NCBI RefSeq assembly: GCF_001702265.1
Contig: NZ_MAUE01000037.1
Span: 62,001-126,000 of the forward strand
Reading direction: 5' to 3'
Length of the DNA stretch: 64,000 nucleotides
Origin: Pseudomonas aylmerensis
GTDB taxonomy: Bacteria > Pseudomonadota > Gammaproteobacteria > Pseudomonadales > Pseudomonadaceae
In this document: positions 1 through 7,874 of the stretch, piece after piece
How the letters are laid out: every line of letters begins with the position of its first letter
Position numbering within the stretch: the first letter of the stretch is position 1
Translations under genes and position numbers: made by a program
Notes under the pieces: model-generated
What the model was told of the DNA's origin: nothing
Databases searched by the model: none
What the model saw: only the letters and a program-made list of their open reading frames with translations

Positions 1-628
1 GGTTGGCGTACATGCCCGGCGCGCCGGGGCGGCGCACGAGGATGAAGCGTTCATCCTTGAGCGCGTCGAGCGCGATGTCGGTGCCGGGGGCTTTCAGCAA
101 TGGGTGGCCGGTGGGCAGCGCCAGCAGCATATCTTCGTTGAGCAGGCGGTGGAAAGTCAGGCTTTGGTGAGTGCTGACCGGCGCGCGGAGGATGCCGATG
201 TCGATGCGTTTTTCGACGCTGTCCTCGGTCACCTCCCGGGCGCTGCCTTCGTTGATCGACAGCTCCACGCCGGGGTAGCGCTCGCGGTACGCGCGGATGA
301 TCCGTGGGATCAGCGGGTGGGCGGCGGCGGAGCTGGTGAAGCCGATCACCAGCGTGCCCTCGATGCCTTGGGCGGCGCGGGACGCCTTGAGCGAGCCTTG
401 TTCGACACGGGCGAGGATGATCCGCACTTCATCGAGAAACACCAGGCCACCGGCCGTCAGGTCGACGCCCTTGGGGTGGCGCTTGAACAGGTCGAAGCCC
501 AGCTCTTGCTCGAGCGCGCGGATCTGCTGGCTGAGGGGCGGTTGCTGCATGTTCAGGCGCGCAGCGGCACGGGTGAAATGTCGCTCTTCAGCCACCATGA
601 TGAAATAGCGTAAATGGCGAAGTTCCAT
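1..628 (-). CDS. LysR-family transcriptional regulator (3' end outside the window)
   Basis: Reading the minus strand from the ATG at 628 gives MELRHLRYFIMVAEERHF and then a typical LysR winged-helix N-terminus (residues 1-60, with QQPPLSQQIRALEQELG), followed by the start of a periplasmic-binding-like effector domain. About 209 residues are visible before the window edge; the family is normally about 300. The N-terminus resembles the CatM/BenM branch. The gene is divergent from the symporter at 746 with 117 bases between the starts, so by the usual LysR arrangement it probably controls that gene. The inducer cannot be told from sequence. Confidence 0.9.
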   Translation of the reverse strand, partial: MELRHLRYFIMVAEERHFTRAAARLNMQQPPLSQQIRALEQELGFDLFKRHPKGVDLTAGGLVFLDEVRIILARVEQGSLKASRAAQGIEGTLVIGFTSSAAAHPLIPRIIRAYRERYPGVELSINEGSAREVTEDSVEKRIDIGILRAPVSTHQSLTFHRLLNEDMLLALPTGHPLLKAPGTDIALDALKDERFILVRRPGAPGMYAN

Positions 629-745
629 GGTGGTATATCCCGTGACAAGACTTTATTATTTGCGGCCGGCAGCGGCCAGGCGCCCAATATGCCGAAAGCG
701 GCGCGCAGCGACAATAACAATAAATAAAAACAGGCTGGAGTACCG

Positions 746-1960
746 ATGCCGACCCGATACGCCAAGAACGCCACCCTGCCTATTTTGATTGCCATCGCAC
801 TTGGCATGACGCTGGGCCTGGTGTCTCCGAGCCTGGCGATTGAAATGAAAGTGTTGAGTGACGGTTTCATCAAATGCGTCGGCTTATTGATGCCGTTCCT
901 GTTGTTTGTATTGGTGTCCACCGGTGTTGCCGGTATCAAGCGTGAGCCGCAGCACCGCCGTGTCGTACGGCGCATCATTGTGTATTTCCAGTTGATGTCG
1001 TGTGCCGCGCTGATGCTGGGCATGGCCACGGGCTGGGTGTTCAACCTCGAGACCAGCGCGGTCTCGGCGCCGCCGTTACCGCCCGAAAGCTTCCTGCATG
1101 AACTGTCGCTGCTGTCGGCGTCCTCCACGCTGTACCGCGTGTTTACCCAGAGCCTGGTGCTGCAAGTGATGTTCGCCGCCGTGCTCTGCGGGCTGCTGCT
1201 GGGGCGCGGCAGCAGCCTCGGCAATCGCTGCCTGGGCTGGCTGGAGGCGGGCGTGCAGGGGGTGTTTTTCGTACTGCGGATAATCTTGACGTTTGCCCCC
1301 GTGGCGGCGTTTGGGGCGATGGCGTTTGTGGTGGGTAAATATGGGGTTAGTTCGGTCTTGCCGCTGTTGAAGTTCGTGCTGGTTATATACCTGGTGAGTG
1401 CGTTATTTGTGGTCGTGGTATTGGCCTTTATTACGCGTTTAGTTGGAATAAAGCTCACGCGTTTGATGGGTTATTTGAAAGAAGAGTTATTGCTGGTGAC
1501 ATTCACCGGTTCTTCCGTAGCGGCACTTCCCGGTTGCGTGGATAAACTCGAAGCCCTGGGCTGCGATCGCCAGTTAGTGCGCCTGGTGTTGACCACCGGC
1601 TACACCTTCAACCTGGCCGGGACCAACCTGTACCTGACTACCGCGATCATGTTCCTGGCGCATATGGCCGGGGTCGAGATTGCCCTGCCGGAGCTGCTCG
1701 CGGTGCTGGTGATCTGCCTGGTGACGTCACTGGGTTCCACCAGTGTGGCGGGGTCGGCGCTGTTCACCTTGATCGCCACCTTGAACATCCTGCAACTGGT
1801 CCCTCTGGAAGGGGTGGGCCTGTTGCTGGGAGTGGAGCGCTTGATGAAGTGCCGCTCGCTGACCAATGTGCTCGGCAACTGCGTGGCGTGCCTGGCGATT
1901 TGCGGGTGGCAGAAGTCGATTGATCGTGAGGTGTTGAAACAGGCACTGCCCACCCAGTAG
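746..1960 (+). CDS. Dicarboxylate/amino acid:cation symporter (DAACS/SLC1 family) with an altered NMDGT motif
   Basis: A 404-residue multi-spanning inner membrane protein of the DctA/GltP family, which imports C4-dicarboxylates or acidic amino acids with Na+ or H+. Family landmarks are the serine-rich re-entrant segment FTGSSVAALP (253-262), the C-terminal LTNVLGN segment, and TGYTFNLAGTNLY (284-296). In characterised members this last motif reads N-[LM]-D-G-T; here the Asp is Ala291. The corresponding Asp is a cation ligand in GltPh-type structures, so coupling may differ. At least six TTA leucine codons occur, which is rare for this genome style. The SD GGAG lies 5 bases before the ATG. The neighbours are a divergent LysR and a convergent exported lyase that could release a dicarboxylate. 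The exact substrate is unknown. Confidence 0.88.
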   Translation: MPTRYAKNATLPILIAIALGMTLGLVSPSLAIEMKVLSDGFIKCVGLLMPFLLFVLVSTGVAGIKREPQHRRVVRRIIVYFQLMSCAALMLGMATGWVFNLETSAVSAPPLPPESFLHELSLLSASSTLYRVFTQSLVLQVMFAAVLCGLLLGRGSSLGNRCLGWLEAGVQGVFFVLRIILTFAPVAAFGAMAFVVGKYGVSSVLPLLKFVLVIYLVSALFVVVVLAFITRLVGIKLTRLMGYLKEELLLVTFTGSSVAALPGCVDKLEALGCDRQLVRLVLTTGYTFNLAGTNLYLTTAIMFLAHMAGVEIALPELLAVLVICLVTSLGSTSVAGSALFTLIATLNILQLVPLEGVGLLLGVERLMKCRSLTNVLGNCVACLAICGWQKSIDREVLKQALPTQ

Positions 1961-1984
1961 GAGCCGGCAAGCCGACTCCTACTG
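1955..1984. terminator. Hairpin between convergent genes (possible bidirectional terminator)
   Basis: The arms CAGTAGGAGCCGGC (1955-1968) and GCCGACTCCTACTG (1971-1984) pair over 14 bases with one mismatch and a 2-base gap. The hairpin includes the symporter stop codon and lies 8 bases before the stop of the minus-strand lyase. There is no clear T-tract, so intrinsic termination is only probable. Confidence 0.5.
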
Positions 1985-1992
1985 GTGAGGGG

Positions 1993-3615
1993 TCAGCCTT
2001 TGGTATTGGCCAGTTTGTCGAAGGCCTTGTCGAGGTTGCCTTCTGCACTTTGCAGCTTCTCACGCCGCTCCTTCAGCCACTGCTGATCCGCTTCTAGCGT
2101 CTTGCGCGCCTCCACCAGCATGCGCTTGACCTCCTGCGGCTGCGGGCCGCCGGTGCCTTTGCGGGTTTGGACCATGGTGGTCGGGGACAACGCCGCACGA
2201 AAACCGGCCTCGTCCAGCGGCAAGGTGTTGGGAGTCCACTTGTACTTGTCCGCCGCCTGGCTATACAGCTTTTGTGCGTCGGCGTAAGGGAAGGTCTTCG
2301 GCGTGGTGCCGTTGCTGCGTGCTTCGGTGACGATCAGCGAGGCAAAGCTGTGACCAATACGGAACGGCACCTTGTATTGACGCTCCAGGGTGTCGGCCAG
2401 CTCCATCGACGTGGTCCACTCCGATTCCAGTTCTTCCAGGGCCCGCTGCGGGTTGATCTGCAGCGCGTCGAGCACTGCGTCCATGGCCTGGAACATCTCC
2501 TTGGTCGATCGGAACACGCCCAATGAGTCGAACGCGAACTTGTAGTCGGTCATGCCAGTGGTGACGTTATGCGCGCGCAAGGTCACGGCCTGGGCCAGGC
2601 CGACCACGTCCGAGGCGGTCTCCCGCGCCCGCATCAGCAAGCCTGGGTTGCGTTTTTGCGGCATGGCGCTGCTGGTGTAGGTGGCCTCTTCATCGAGCAG
2701 CAGCCACGGGCGGATCTGGTGATACTGGGTGTGGATGTCGCCGATCATGGCGCCGACACGAATCGCCGAGGACGACGCCAGGTTGGCTGCTTCGATCGGG
2801 ATGTCGTAGGTCGACACCTGGCTCGAATCCAGCGAGTTCTCGCGCACGCCATCAAACCCCAGCAACTCAGCCAGGCGCTCGCGGTTCAGCGGGTAGGCCG
2901 AGTTTGCCAACACCGCGGTGCCCATCGGACTCTTGTTCAAGCGTGTGTACAGTTCGCGGATGCGCTGGCCATCGCGGTCAAACGCGGCTTCGAAGGCCAG
3001 CAGGTAGTGGGCATAGCTGATCGGCATGGCCTGCACGCCGTTGGTGTAGGCGGGCACCAGGGTGTCGACGTTCTTGTCGGCAATGTTCAGCAGGCGCAGG
3101 CGCGTGGCGTTGAGTGCCTCGCTGTAGGCCAGCACCTGGCTGCGCAACGCGGCCAGGCGGTAGGTGGCGAGCATGTCCTGGCGGCTGCGCCCGGAGTGGA
3201 TCAGCGAGGCCTCGGGACCGATCTTGTCGGTCATGATCTTTTCCAGTTGCAGTACGTCGCTGGGGCGCGTGCCGCCGGGCTGATCGGCCTTGGCAATGGC
3301 GTAGCGCACACCGCCGGCGATCTTCTGGCCCATGTCCGGCTTGACGATGCCTTCTTCGGTGAGCATCACGATCGAGGCTTTGTTGATGCGATTCAGCCAG
3401 GCGAATTGCGTCTGGGTCGGATCGGCCTTGGCCTTGTGTTCGGTTTGCGAGCTGTCGGGCGTGGCGCCGACTTTCGCCGCCTGGGCCGCGCATTGTTCGG
3501 TGGTGGTACACGGCAATTCGCCGGTGTTGGCCGCCTGGGCGCCGAAGCTGTTGAAGAGGGCGAAGGCCACCGCCAGAGGCAGCAGGCTTTTCAGGGCGCG
3601 GGGGGATGTGTTCAC
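1993..3615 (-). CDS. Exported argininosuccinate lyase-like enzyme (fumarase/aspartase superfamily)
   Basis: 540 residues from a GTG start at 3615. The start was chosen because it opens directly on a signal peptide (residues 1-28, hydrophobic core LLPLAVAFALF, probable AQA|A cleavage). The reading frame stays open upstream only through low-complexity repeat DNA. Superfamily landmarks are HSGRSRQDM (140-148) and the signature loop SSAMPQKRNP (315-324) with the catalytic serine. In argininosuccinate lyase the segment around 188-210 carries a Thr-His pair; here it is Thr191-Asn192, so the usual catalytic His is missing. Members split a C-N or C-O bond and release fumarate. The periplasmic location and the neighbouring symporter suggest breakdown of an external fumarate adduct. 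The substrate is not identifiable. Confidence 0.78.
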   Translation of the reverse strand: MNTSPRALKSLLPLAVAFALFNSFGAQAANTGELPCTTTEQCAAQAAKVGATPDSSQTEHKAKADPTQTQFAWLNRINKASIVMLTEEGIVKPDMGQKIAGGVRYAIAKADQPGGTRPSDVLQLEKIMTDKIGPEASLIHSGRSRQDMLATYRLAALRSQVLAYSEALNATRLRLLNIADKNVDTLVPAYTNGVQAMPISYAHYLLAFEAAFDRDGQRIRELYTRLNKSPMGTAVLANSAYPLNRERLAELLGFDGVRENSLDSSQVSTYDIPIEAANLASSSAIRVGAMIGDIHTQYHQIRPWLLLDEEATYTSSAMPQKRNPGLLMRARETASDVVGLAQAVTLRAHNVTTGMTDYKFAFDSLGVFRSTKEMFQAMDAVLDALQINPQRALEELESEWTTSMELADTLERQYKVPFRIGHSFASLIVTEARSNGTTPKTFPYADAQKLYSQAADKYKWTPNTLPLDEAGFRAALSPTTMVQTRKGTGGPQPQEVKRMLVEARKTLEADQQWLKERREKLQSAEGNLDKAFDKLANTKG

Positions 3616-3769
3616 AGGAGTACCCGATTTATTTTTGGAATTGGGGGCCAGCCGGGCGCAGGGCACAGGCGGCAGGATCAGGCTATCGGGTCTGTTTGCA
3701 GATTGAAAATATATAGTAAGTGTTGAAGGCTGAGGTTTTAGGTATGGCGTTGGGAGGGTTTGCGGGGAA

Positions 3770-3905
3770 TGAAGGGGGTTGTTGGGGGAAGGGCTGTTGT
3801 GGTGAATGAGGTTGTTGTAGGGAGAGGGCTGTTGTGTTGAATAAGATTGTTGTGGTGAGCGGGGGCAGTTGTGGTGAATGAGGTTGTTGTGGTGAGCGGG
3901 GGCTA
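3770..3905. repeat. Degenerate short repeats built on the REP edge TTGTGGTGAGCGGG
   Basis: This G/T-rich stretch iterates variants of GTTGTGGTGAATGAG and GTTGTGGTGAGCGGG. It is continuous with the outer edge of the REP element at 3906 and resembles repeated copies of that edge. Together with that REP it fills most of the 3616-4078 gap. I see no gene in the gap; 3616-3770 is the upstream region of the lyase. Confidence 0.7.
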
Positions 3906-4041
3906 TTGTGGTGAGCGGGCTTGCCCCGCGTTGGGGCGCGCAGCGGCCCCGGGCATGCACTGCAGTTCTTCAGGTGGATTTGGGTTGTCAGGTTTCAGGG
4001 CTGCTGCGCAGCCCAACGCGGGGCAAGCCCGCTCGCCACAA
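3906..4041. repeat. REP/BIME element, family A
   Basis: A long imperfect palindrome. The left arm begins TTGTGGTGAGCGGGCTTGCC and continues with the sequence CCGCGTTGGGG. The right arm is the inverse, ending in GGGCAAGCCCGCTCGCCACA. The two arms are about 50 bases apart. The same element recurs at 13502, 13774, 14045 and 63491. The type matches the extragenic palindromes known in fluorescent pseudomonads. Confidence 0.85.
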
Positions 4042-4078
4042 AAACCTGTTGCTGCCCAGAAAACCCAGCGGCAACAGA

Positions 4079-4546
4079 TCAATGCATCTTGCTATGGTCC
4101 ATCCCATCCAGGCCGCGTGCGGTGGCCTTGACTTCAATGGCTTGTTTCTCACCCTTGGCGTTTTTCACCGTGAGGGTCAGCGGCACCTGGTCGCCTTCCT
4201 TGATCTGGCTGGTCAGGCCCATCAGCATCACGTGATAACCATCCGGGTCGAGCTTGACGGCCTTGCCCGCCGGCAGGGCGACGGAATCCACCGGGCCCAT
4301 GCGCATCACGTCATCCTTCATGCTCATTTCATGGATCTGCACGTCCTTGGCCGCAGGCGTTGCCACGCTCAGCAACTGGCTGTCGCTGTCGGCGGTCAGG
4401 GTCATGAACGCGCCGCTGGACGGCTGGCCCGGCACCGAGGCGCGTACCCATGCGTCGGTGACCAGTACCTGGGCGCTGGCGTGCGCTGCGAGGCCCAGCA
4501 GGGACAGGCCGATCAGGGTGCGCTTGAGGTGTTGAACGGCAGTCAT
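4079..4546 (-). CDS. Periplasmic copper chaperone, PCu(A)C family
   Basis: 155 residues with a signal peptide (hydrophobic core LIGLSLLGLA, cleavage near ASA|Q at 25). The metal motif H-x10-M-x21-H-x-M is complete: His72, Met83, His105, Met107. The C-terminus DHSKMH adds possible ligands. Family members bind Cu(I) in the periplasm and hand it to cytochrome oxidase, usually with a Sco protein. The start at 4546 overlaps the SCO1 stop by one base (TAATG) with GGAGG 7 bases upstream, so the two are co-transcribed and translationally coupled. An upstream in-frame extension to 4585 lies within the SCO1 gene and would bury the signal peptide. Confidence 0.92.
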   Translation of the reverse strand: MTAVQHLKRTLIGLSLLGLAAHASAQVLVTDAWVRASVPGQPSSGAFMTLTADSDSQLLSVATPAAKDVQIHEMSMKDDVMRMGPVDSVALPAGKAVKLDPDGYHVMLMGLTSQIKEGDQVPLTLTVKNAKGEKQAIEVKATARGLDGMDHSKMH

Positions 4547-5151
4547 TAGCAGACCTCCATGACGGTGAGCAGGTCTTCTGCGCACTCTTTAGCGTTAAGG
4601 GATGCCTGCAGGCCCAGGCGCAGGTTGCCGCGTGTGTCGAACACGAAACTGGTGGCCGTGTGAGACAGCGTGTAGGTGTCGCCTGCGGGGATCTTTTCAT
4701 AAAAGATCCCGAACTCCTTGGCGGCCACGGCGATTTCTTCCGGGGTGCCATACAGCGCTTCGAAGCTGGGGTCGAAGGCTTTCACGTACTTGTCGAGAAT
4801 CTCCGGGGTGTCGCGTTCCGGGTCCAGGGTGATAAAGATCACTTGCATGATCTCGCCGTCGCGGCCCATCAGCTTCTTGGCCTGGGCGGCGCGGGCGAGG
4901 GTGGTCGGGCACACGGCCGGGCACTGGGTGAAGCCGAAGAACACCACCGGCATCAGGCCACGGTAGGAGCTGAGGGTGACGGTGTCGCCCTCGGTGTTCT
5001 TGAGCTTGAAGGTGCGGCCCATGATCTTGTCGCTCAAGTCCTTGCCGTACTTGAAGTTCAACCTGGGGCTGTTGTCACAACCGGCCAGCAGGCCCAGACC
5101 CAGCAGGCCCATGCCGGTCAGGACCTTGCGGCGGGTAAATAACGTACTCAT
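4546..5151 (-). CDS. SCO1/SenC-family copper-binding lipoprotein
   Basis: 201 residues with a thioredoxin fold. The N-terminus TRRKVLTG followed by a hydrophobic stretch and LLAGC (Cys25) suggests a lipoprotein signal, possibly Tat-type because of the twin arginine. The copper ligands of Sco proteins are present: CPAVC (Cys77, Cys81) and His164 in LSHTATSF. The role is delivery of copper to the CuA site of cytochrome c oxidase and/or thiol redox chemistry. The ATG at 5151 was preferred over a TTG directly before it. It is first in an operon with the PCu(A)C gene. Confidence 0.92.
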   Translation of the reverse strand: MSTLFTRRKVLTGMGLLGLGLLAGCDNSPRLNFKYGKDLSDKIMGRTFKLKNTEGDTVTLSSYRGLMPVVFFGFTQCPAVCPTTLARAAQAKKLMGRDGEIMQVIFITLDPERDTPEILDKYVKAFDPSFEALYGTPEEIAVAAKEFGIFYEKIPAGDTYTLSHTATSFVFDTRGNLRLGLQASLNAKECAEDLLTVMEVC

Positions 5152-5315
5152 CAACTGTGCATCCTGTGAAACGCCTGCATTGCTCTGGATCTACACATCA
5201 GGCTTTGAGGGCGCCAAGTCTACCAACCCTGGGAAGCGCACGTAATCTGCGACGTTCTGCCACAGGGGCATGCCGTGCTTCATCCTTGTGCGGCTCTGAT
5301 GGTAGAGTCGCCGCC

Positions 5316-5699
5316 ATGAAATCGAGCCATCCCGCCCGTCCGCTGATCGTCTGGACCCTGTACTTCTGCGTGCTGATGAACCTGTTCGCGTGCGGTTTGG
5401 GGCATGGCCAGATGCTCGGCCAGCAACTCAACGGGATCGGCGGGGCGTTCTGTTCGGTGGACGGAAGCCAGGCGCCACTTTCCGACAAAGGGTTGGGCAG
5501 CCCGTCTTCCAGCAACATCTCGAACTACTTTGCCTGCCCGGTGTGCAACGCCGTCACCGTTGCGCTGGTGTTCCTGATCGGTCTCGCCTGGCTGTTGGGC
5601 CTGGCGCAAACCCCGCGTCCGGCGCATGAGCGGCGGAACAAGGCGCCACCGCGTTATTCCTGGCCCTCGGCCAACCCCCGCGCTTCCCCGACTTTCTGA
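5316..5699 (+). CDS. DUF2946-type small membrane/secreted protein
   Basis: 127 residues. A hydrophobic N-terminal segment (about 9-30), a middle with an FACPVC motif, a second membrane segment VALVFLIGLAWLLGL near 90-105, and a basic Pro-rich tail. The layout and the copper neighbours fit the DUF2946 family, which tends to sit beside copper genes in proteobacteria; the function is unknown. It is divergent from the SCO1/PCu(A)C pair with about 165 bases between starts. The ATG at 5316 was chosen because translation before it is not membrane-like. Confidence 0.7.
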   Translation: MKSSHPARPLIVWTLYFCVLMNLFACGLGHGQMLGQQLNGIGGAFCSVDGSQAPLSDKGLGSPSSSNISNYFACPVCNAVTVALVFLIGLAWLLGLAQTPRPAHERRNKAPPRYSWPSANPRASPTF

Positions 5700-5761
5700 C
5701 GTGTGCCTTGGGCTCCCTGCAACCAGGGGGCGTTCTATCGTCACGACTGAGAGTGCGTTTC

Positions 5762-6307
5762 ATGAACCACCTGTTGCCTGCCGGCGCCAGCCGCCTGGTG
5801 CGCAAGGCGTCGCGTCGCCTGCGCGCGGAACCTGTGCAGCCTGACTACCCGAGCAATTCCCGTTGTTTCGTACACCTGGATGCGCGCCTGTTGCCGTATT
5901 GGCACAGCGTGTTCGACATCTGCCCGGCGCTGCTCAAGCTCGACCCACCCGAGGGCCTGAACCTGTTTCGCAGCTTCATGACCTGGGCTTACCGCAACCA
6001 GCCAGCGCAGGACTGGACCTACCACCTGAACATCGGTCGCTGGCTGCTGGGCTCGCCGTATCGCACGCAGATCGACGATGAGCCGATCGAAGCCTTCATG
6101 GCCGCCGCCGCAGCGCGCTGGATCAATACCGACGACAGCCCGGCACAGGGTGTGATCCTGGCCTGGCAAGGTTCGACCGTACTGGAGTGGAAGGGCACCC
6201 CGCGAGCGACCGTCGAGCCACCGCGCACGCCGGTGCCGGCGGGGGACTTTGTCTGGGGCTCACTGGACACGCGGGGCGAATTCAGCGGCTGGTTGCCGGT
6301 GCCGTAA
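5762..6307 (+). CDS. Conserved-looking hypothetical protein
   Basis: 181 residues, soluble, with no signal peptide and no motif I recognise. It is rich in Trp, Arg and Pro (RSFMTWAYRN, MAAAAARWINTDDSP). It begins 62 bases after the DUF2946 gene, and its last 26 bases overlap the convergent NmrA-family gene. Codon use is like the neighbours, which supports real coding. No function is proposed. Confidence 0.6.
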   Translation: MNHLLPAGASRLVRKASRRLRAEPVQPDYPSNSRCFVHLDARLLPYWHSVFDICPALLKLDPPEGLNLFRSFMTWAYRNQPAQDWTYHLNIGRWLLGSPYRTQIDDEPIEAFMAAAAARWINTDDSPAQGVILAWQGSTVLEWKGTPRATVEPPRTPVPAGDFVWGSLDTRGEFSGWLPVP

Positions 6308-7184
6308 GGTGCTGGCGAATCCACGCGTCGACGTCGGTCACGGCGATGCCGTGCCGGGCGTTGAACGTGACGGCGGGGTCCCAGGCCACGCCGTTGCCCT
6401 GGGCGAACACCGCGCGGTACTTCTTCAGGTTGTCGTCGGGGCTGCTGGCGAGGTCGGCCAGTAGCGCCGGCACCGACCAGGGTTCGCGCTGGAGCTGGAT
6501 GCCCATGGCGGCGTCGACGGTGTCGGCCAACTGCCCGTAGGTCAGGGTGTCGCCAGCGGTGTACACCACCTGGTTGGCGATGGCGGGTTCAGTGAGCACG
6601 ATCTGCGCCGTCAGCCGGCCGATGTCCTCGGGCGTGGTGACGGTGACGGCTGTGTCCCAGTCGCCCAGGGCATGCACGGTGTTTTGCGCGAGGTCGACCA
6701 CGCCAAACGACGGCTCGAACAGAAAGCTGGTGAACATCCCGGTGGAGATGATCAGCCACTGGGTGGTCTGTTGGCCGCGCAGCAGATCGCGCACGTCCAG
6801 TTGCTCGTCGAACAGGTCCTGCGGGCTGCCACGGCCGATCACGTCGTAGTCCACGCCAAATTGCCACGGCACATAGCGCTTGACCCCACTGCGGATCGCC
6901 GCCTGTGCCAACTTGCGTTGGGTGCCTGGGCCTGCGGCAAATCCGATGCAACTGATCACCGTGTCGAACGGCGCGAACAGCGCGGCGAGCGTGTCCTGGC
7001 TATCGTTCTGCAGGTCGCCGGCCAATGGCTCGACGCCGAGCTCACTCAAGCCATTCGCAGTAGTCGACTGCGCACGCAACAGCACGGCGATGCGGGTGCC
7101 CTGCGGCGCCAGGGCGACCAGTTCGCGCAGCACGGCCATGCCCAGTTCACCGGCACCGAGCACCAGGATGGAAGGGGAAGTCAT
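6282..7184 (-). CDS. NmrA-family NAD(P)-binding protein (isoflavone reductase-like)
   Basis: 300 residues. The N-terminal Rossmann motif ILVLGAGELG (6-15) has the GxGxxG-type dinucleotide loop of atypical SDR/NmrA proteins. TVISCIGFAAG and the following segments also fit. These proteins are NAD(P)H-dependent reductases or redox sensors. It is divergent from an HxlR regulator (91 bases between starts), a common regulator-target pairing for electrophile or quinone responses. The substrate is unknown. The stop overlaps the convergent gene at 6307. Confidence 0.85.
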   Translation of the reverse strand: MTSPSILVLGAGELGMAVLRELVALAPQGTRIAVLLRAQSTTANGLSELGVEPLAGDLQNDSQDTLAALFAPFDTVISCIGFAAGPGTQRKLAQAAIRSGVKRYVPWQFGVDYDVIGRGSPQDLFDEQLDVRDLLRGQQTTQWLIISTGMFTSFLFEPSFGVVDLAQNTVHALGDWDTAVTVTTPEDIGRLTAQIVLTEPAIANQVVYTAGDTLTYGQLADTVDAAMGIQLQREPWSVPALLADLASSPDDNLKKYRAVFAQGNGVAWDPAVTFNARHGIAVTDVDAWIRQHLTAPATSR

Positions 7185-7275
7185 AGGGTTCTCCGTCAAC
7201 AGTGAAAGTCGTGGCATGCTTGCAGAATTAAACGCCGCGCATAAGAAGGCACACGCGTGATACCGAGAGCTCCTC

Positions 7276-7671
7276 ATGGATAACGACGAAATCATCCGCC
7301 GCTCGCAGGCCGCCTGCGACGCCCTCAGCGCCGACGATGACGGCCTCAAGCGCGAGGTGTTGAGCCACGCCGGCAACCGCTGGTCATTGGGCATCGTGCA
7401 CGTGCTCGGCGTGTCCGGTCGCCTGCGCCATGCCGAGATCGGTCGACGCATGACGGGCGTCACCCAGCGCATGTTGACCCGCACCTTGCGCCAGTTGGAA
7501 CGCGACGGCCTGGTGCTGCGCCATGACTTTCAGGAAGTGCCGCCGAGGGTCGAATACGCGCTGTCGCCCCTCGGCACGCAGTTGTTGGTGCACATGATTC
7601 CGCTGTGGACCTGGGTGGTGGAAAACGGCGAGGCGTTTCGCCAGGCGCGGGAGCAGTTTGATCAGGCTTGA
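7276..7671 (+). CDS. HxlR-family transcriptional regulator
   Basis: 131 residues with the HxlR winged helix: NRWSLGIVHVL, RHAEIGRRMTGVTQRMLTRTL and a wing at VPPRVEYALSPLG. These are dimeric DNA-binding proteins, often responding to electrophiles or oxidants. The family often has a Cys near the N-terminus; here Cys14 (QAACDAL) could serve. It is transcribed divergently from the NmrA-family gene, its likely target. Confidence 0.9.
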   Translation: MDNDEIIRRSQAACDALSADDDGLKREVLSHAGNRWSLGIVHVLGVSGRLRHAEIGRRMTGVTQRMLTRTLRQLERDGLVLRHDFQEVPPRVEYALSPLGTQLLVHMIPLWTWVVENGEAFRQAREQFDQA

Positions 7672-7874
7672 TCGGGAAACAGCCGGGCAGACGCGAGCGG
7701 AGGCAGTCCTGGATTGTTACGCAATCTGAAAAAGTGATTGGCGGTTTTGGCGGCTGTTTCTGTGCCGCTCAACTCTATACCGTGCGCGCTCCCGTTGAAT
7801 GCGGCACCGACCCGACTGACAAAGAACAGGGTTGGGCCGTGACGGGGTCGCCTCAATCACTTCTCGGAGCCTTC

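Noticed and set aside
3616..3960. An N-terminal extension of the exported lyase by 115 residues
   Set aside because: The extension is a translation of low-complexity repeats (HHNNLIHHN-like) and would bury the signal peptide.
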